A DNA stretch of 7,827 nucleotides from Desulfobacterales bacterium (GTDB lineage Bacteria > Desulfobacterota > Desulfobulbia > Desulfobulbales > Desulfocapsaceae): contig JABDPQ010000523.1 of the NCBI GenBank assembly GCA_013042695.1, positions 1 to 7,827 of the forward strand, given 5' to 3'. Positions within the stretch are counted from its first letter, which is position 1; each line of letters begins with the position of its first letter. Shown piece after piece: positions 5,408 to 7,827 of this stretch. The notes under the pieces were generated by a model, which was not told the DNA's origin, made no database searches, and was given only the letters and a program-made list of their open reading frames with translations. Made by a program: the position numbers and the translations under genes.

Positions 5408-6508
5408 TCATATATCGAGCCAGGTTTCATCACGGTTAAGGACCTCGCAACCGTCATCACCGACAACCACCATGTTTTCCAGCCGCACCCCACCCCATCC
5501 CGGGAGATAAATCCCTGGTTCTATAGTAACAACCATACCGGCCTTGAGCTGCTTTCTGCTTCGTGCTGAGACCCGAGGTTCCTCATGAACGGCAAGCCCG
5601 ACACCATGTCCGAGAGCATGGCCAAAATGCTTGGAATATCCTGCATCAGCAATGATTTTCCTTGCTGCCCGATCAACCTGGGCCGCAGTTATTCCCGCCC
5701 TGACTGCTCCAATACCAGCCTTTTGCGCTTTTCGCACCAGACGATGAATCTCGAAATAGCGGCTATCTGGTTCGCCAATGACAAAATTCCTTGTCATATC
5801 GGAGCAGTACCCCTTTAATTTCAAACCCATATCGAGAGTTATTGAACGATTACTTCCCACTGCCTGTCGAGTTGGGGCCGCATGTGGAGAAGCACTGTTG
5901 TCGCCTGCAGCAACAATGGTTAAAAAACTTGGGGCTTCGGCGCCAGCCTGGAGCATTGCCGATTCCACTGCCAGGGCAATATCAAGCTCAGTCATCTCTG
6001 GCATCAGAGAGCGATGTATTGATCTGAAAACACGCTCGTTAAGAGACACTGAACGCCTAAGCAGCTCAATCTCCTCTTGACTTTTGATCACCCGTAATTT
6101 TTCAATTAATGCAGTAACCGGTACCAGGGTCACTTTACGCTTTTCTGCAAGAGCTGCAAGCTTAAGGCTGAAACTGTGCAGGGTATAATGGCTTTCAAAG
6201 GCGAGACGCTGCACATCCTTTTCTGCAGAAAGAAGCGATTCCAGCAGAGAAATAAGCCCTTTCCGATATACTACTACCTCCAGATCAGTTTCACATTCTG
6301 CCTGAAGCTGGTATCTGAAATCAGTCAGGAGCCTGGCTTGTCCACGGGCAGGAATGAAAAGTATCCCTGAACTTTCAGCAATACCATGATCAACAGCGGA
6401 GTAACCGCTCAGATAACGACGGTTCTCAGGACTTGCGACAAGCAGGATGTCGATTTTCCTTCGACGCAGTTTCTTCTGTGCGATATTAAGGCGTAATTGG
6501 TAATCCAT
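5408..6508 (-). CDS. M24 family aminopeptidase, Xaa-Pro dipeptidase/aminopeptidase P type
   Basis: This 366-residue cytoplasmic metallopeptidase is predicted to remove residues next to proline from short peptides. The N-terminal creatinase-like domain covers about 1-135 (ILLVASPENRRYLSGY at 21-36). The catalytic pita-bread domain covers about 145-366. All five metal ligands are visible: D226 (LDMG), D237 (CSDMTRNF), H301 (GHGVGL), E330 (TIEPGIY) and E344 (RLEN). The usual substrate-site histidines are present at H209 (SPHA) and H308 (VHEEP). The length is typical of the family (about 350-370). The ATG at 6508 is the only start between the upstream stop codon and the conserved N-terminus, though its Shine-Dalgarno is poor. 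It begins 36 bp after the end of the 196-residue gene, so translation may be linked to it. Dipeptidase versus aminopeptidase cannot be separated by eye. Confidence 0.92.
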   Translation of the reverse strand: MDYQLRLNIAQKKLRRRKIDILLVASPENRRYLSGYSAVDHGIAESSGILFIPARGQARLLTDFRYQLQAECETDLEVVVYRKGLISLLESLLSAEKDVQRLAFESHYTLHSFSLKLAALAEKRKVTLVPVTALIEKLRVIKSQEEIELLRRSVSLNERVFRSIHRSLMPEMTELDIALAVESAMLQAGAEAPSFLTIVAAGDNSASPHAAPTRQAVGSNRSITLDMGLKLKGYCSDMTRNFVIGEPDSRYFEIHRLVRKAQKAGIGAVRAGITAAQVDRAARKIIADAGYSKHFGHALGHGVGLAVHEEPRVSARSRKQLKAGMVVTIEPGIYLPGWGGVRLENMVVVGDDGCEVLNRDETWLDI

Positions 6509-6544
6509 AAATTTGGGTAGGCTCTGAATGGAAAAGGGCGAAGC

Positions 6545-7135
6545 TTAGCCTCCCATTCGCAGCTTGATAGCATCTTTTCGTTGATCAAGTGCCTGATTAT
6601 ATTGAGCGTTAAGATCGGCGGATACTCGAGACCACTCTTCCTGATATTGTGGGTGCATAGCCGGATTGAGCGACATGTCATCATCAAGCTGATGACCTTG
6701 TTGGAGCAGCTTCTCTTTGAGTTGAGCACGCACAGACTCATCAAGCTGATCCTTTACCTGTTTTTTATGCTGGTTGTATTGCTCAAGTATTTGTTTGAGC
6801 TCATTACAGATGTTGGCAATATCAGCAGAATTACCACTCAGCTCCTGCAGTGCTTTGAGGCTGCTAAGAGCTTGCTCTGATATTTCCTCGTCCCTGGGTA
6901 ATATGATATTCCTCAGCAGTGTTCGGGCCATACCGCTACGAACATTCATCTGTTCTTTGGGGGGCTGTTTTTTGATATATCCCAATAGATCGCTTTCTTT
7001 TCCAGAAAGATATGCAGCCGCATAGCGCATCCCTTTATGCTCTGCACTTTGATCCTCACTTGTGTCAGTCGCCTCGGCAGCAATGCGTGCTGCTCGCTCC
7101 ATCACCATTTCAATTGTACTTTTAATTTCTGCCAT
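6545..7135 (-). CDS. uncharacterised helical protein, 196 residues
   Basis: The protein opens with MAEIKSTIEMVMERAARI, which resembles small uncharacterised proteins of sulfate- and metal-reducing deltaproteobacteria that I remember as DUF6657; that label is from memory and unsure. It is highly charged and almost wholly helical by eye, with no signal peptide or membrane segment. Residues 84-146 are rich in Glu, Gln, Lys and Leu and may form a coiled coil (ICNELKQILEQYNQHKKQV at 109-127). The only Cys is at 110. No catalytic motif is seen. The ATG at 7135 has AAGGT about seven bases before it. It sits directly upstream of the M24 peptidase gene (36 bp gap) and 250 bp after the RsmB-like gene on the same strand. 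A structural or chaperone-like role would fit the composition but is a guess. Confidence 0.8.
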   Translation of the reverse strand: MAEIKSTIEMVMERAARIAAEATDTSEDQSAEHKGMRYAAAYLSGKESDLLGYIKKQPPKEQMNVRSGMARTLLRNIILPRDEEISEQALSSLKALQELSGNSADIANICNELKQILEQYNQHKKQVKDQLDESVRAQLKEKLLQQGHQLDDDMSLNPAMHPQYQEEWSRVSADLNAQYNQALDQRKDAIKLRMGG

Positions 7136-7385
7136 CTTAGACCTTGTATAAGAGTTAATCTGCTGCCGGGTAAATTATTGATCAACGAGCCTTTTGCAAA
7201 ATGAAGATTTTCGTTCAAAGTCAAGGCATGCGAAAAATTTTTACCGCAGGCATATAATTGCTATTCCGAGGATAAAAATTTAAGCATAACGTAGCGGTTG
7301 AACAAAAAGGGCGTTTTGCAAGTGGCTCAAACATTTACGAATGTAGTCTATGTGTAAGACAGACGTAAGGCAATGTCTAACACTT
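7136..7385. other. 250-bp intergenic region between the RsmB-like gene and the 196-residue gene
   Basis: No open reading frame of useful length, RNA gene or confident promoter was found on either strand. It presumably carries the promoter for the minus-strand 196-residue gene; TTGACT is present on that strand near 7221-7226 but lacks a good -10. An imperfect 11-bp direct repeat GC(C/G)TTTTGCAA occurs at 7189-7199 and 7311-7321. An inverted repeat close to the RsmB-like stop codon is listed separately. Confidence 0.6.
7352..7383. repeat. inverted repeat just downstream of the RsmB-like gene
   Basis: GTGTAAGACA (7352-7361) and TGTCTAACAC (7374-7383) form a 10-bp stem with one mismatch and a 12-base loop. 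It begins two bases after the stop codon of the RsmB-like gene (minus strand). On that strand no T-run follows, so it is not a standard intrinsic terminator. Four T follow on the plus strand, where no gene is known to end. Confidence 0.45.
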
Positions 7386-7827
7386 TTACGCACTTCTCTT
7401 CAGCCTGGCTGCAAAGAAACCGTCTATTTCATTTGTCGGAAGCGGAGCAAAACAACCATCGCTGACGAAGCTTCGGGCACGAGCTGGCAGATAATCCGAA
7501 CAATTCTCAAGTGAAAAGTTTCGATTGTGATCAAGAAAATGACTGATGACACTACTGTTTTCCTCCGGCTCTATGGAACAGGTCGCATAGACCAAAACAC
7601 CACCCGGCAGTACAAGAGGAGCAGCTTGGTTTAAAATCTGGATCTGACGCAATTGATAGGAGATGAGATCCTGCTCGATTCTATTCCATCTAATATCTGG
7701 CTGTCTGCATATGATGCCTGTCCCCGAACAAGGCGCATCTACTAAAATGGCGTTATAGTGAGCGGGGCATACTTTGACAAAATGTTCAATTGTTTCGTTG
7801 CAGATAGTAACTATTTTGCCTTCTGAG
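7386..7827 (-). CDS. rsmB: RsmB/NOP2/Sun-type rRNA m5C methyltransferase, C-terminal part (5' end outside window)
   Basis: These are the last 146 residues of a SAM-dependent RNA cytosine-C5 methyltransferase; the RsmB branch modifies 16S rRNA. Translating from 7826 gives motif IV VDAPCSGTGI (partial residues 29-38, with C33 that releases the product) and motif VI VYATCSIEPEEN (79-90, with C83 the likely nucleophile). CRQPDIRW after motif IV matches the RsmB pattern. The C-terminus GFFAARLKRSA is the usual family ending. The N-terminal NusB-like and SAM-binding parts lie beyond the right edge. It is the most upstream gene of the minus-strand run. The RsmB assignment over RsmF or another Nop2/Sun member is likely but not certain from this half. 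Confidence 0.9.
   Translation of the reverse strand, partial: SEGKIVTICNETIEHFVKVCPAHYNAILVDAPCSGTGIICRQPDIRWNRIEQDLISYQLRQIQILNQAAPLVLPGGVLVYATCSIEPEENSSVISHFLDHNRNFSLENCSDYLPARARSFVSDGCFAPLPTNEIDGFFAARLKRSA

Noticed and set aside
5042..5510. Plus-strand open frames of 65-70 residues around the 110-residue gene.
   Set aside because: They lack ribosome binding sites and protein-like composition, whereas the minus-strand frame looks globular and lies in line with its neighbours.
5585..6080. Plus-strand open frames of 77-100 residues.
   Set aside because: They are antisense to the M24 peptidase catalytic domain with all ligands intact.
6409..6744. A 111-residue minus-strand open frame spanning the junction of the 196-residue and M24 genes.
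   Set aside because: It is a shifted-frame overlap of two convincing genes and its composition is not protein-like.
7136..7385. A riboswitch or small RNA in the 250-bp gap.
   Set aside because: No known aptamer core or strong terminator could be recognised; only short, weak repeats were seen.

Overview
The window reads as chromosomal DNA of a Gram-negative anaerobe, most likely a Desulfobacterota (sulfate-reducer type, perhaps Desulfobulbales). The basis is moderate base composition, a lipoprotein with a Lol-compatible lipobox, a DHH-CBS protein of a type I associate with deltaproteobacteria, and a Fur-family protein carrying the small winged-helix module that I remember as a separate protein in Geobacter-like genomes. 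No mobile element, tRNA, rRNA or CRISPR array was seen. The taxonomic call is an inference.

Layout. Positions 1-769 (minus) hold the N-terminal part of an ABC-2-type transporter ATPase that runs off the left edge. It is divergent from a Fur/PerR-family regulator (954-1595, plus), across a 184-bp control region containing a near-perfect Fur box exactly between the -35 and -10 of the regulator's own promoter. The regulator is unusual: a full Fur domain is followed by a C-terminal winged helix, and an ideal ribosome binding site plus ATG lies at the junction. A rho-independent terminator (1618-1653) follows. Next is a stand-alone PP2C/PPM-type phosphatase (1775-2665, plus), preceded by a leader with inverted repeats.

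The rest is a minus-strand run, read right to left: the C-terminal half of an RsmB/NOP2/Sun-type rRNA cytosine methyltransferase (7386 to beyond 7827), a helical protein of unknown function (6545-7135), an M24 aminopeptidase of the Xaa-Pro type (5408-6508), an unrecognised 110-residue protein (4974-5306), an M48 metalloprotease lipoprotein (3991-4803), and a DHH-DHHA1-CBS-CBS phosphodiesterase (2654-3955). The last gene converges on the phosphatase gene with a 12-bp overlap of the two 3' ends, next to a perfect 8-bp hairpin.

The minus-strand genes share loose themes of RNA maturation and protein or peptide quality control: rRNA methylation, a nucleic-acid or nucleotide phosphodiesterase, peptide trimming and envelope proteolysis. 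They could be one or more operons. The most notable items are the Fur-winged-helix fusion with its internal start, the changed residue in its metal site, its autoregulatory box, and the DHH-CBS protein that lacks the nucleotidyltransferase domain often fused to it.
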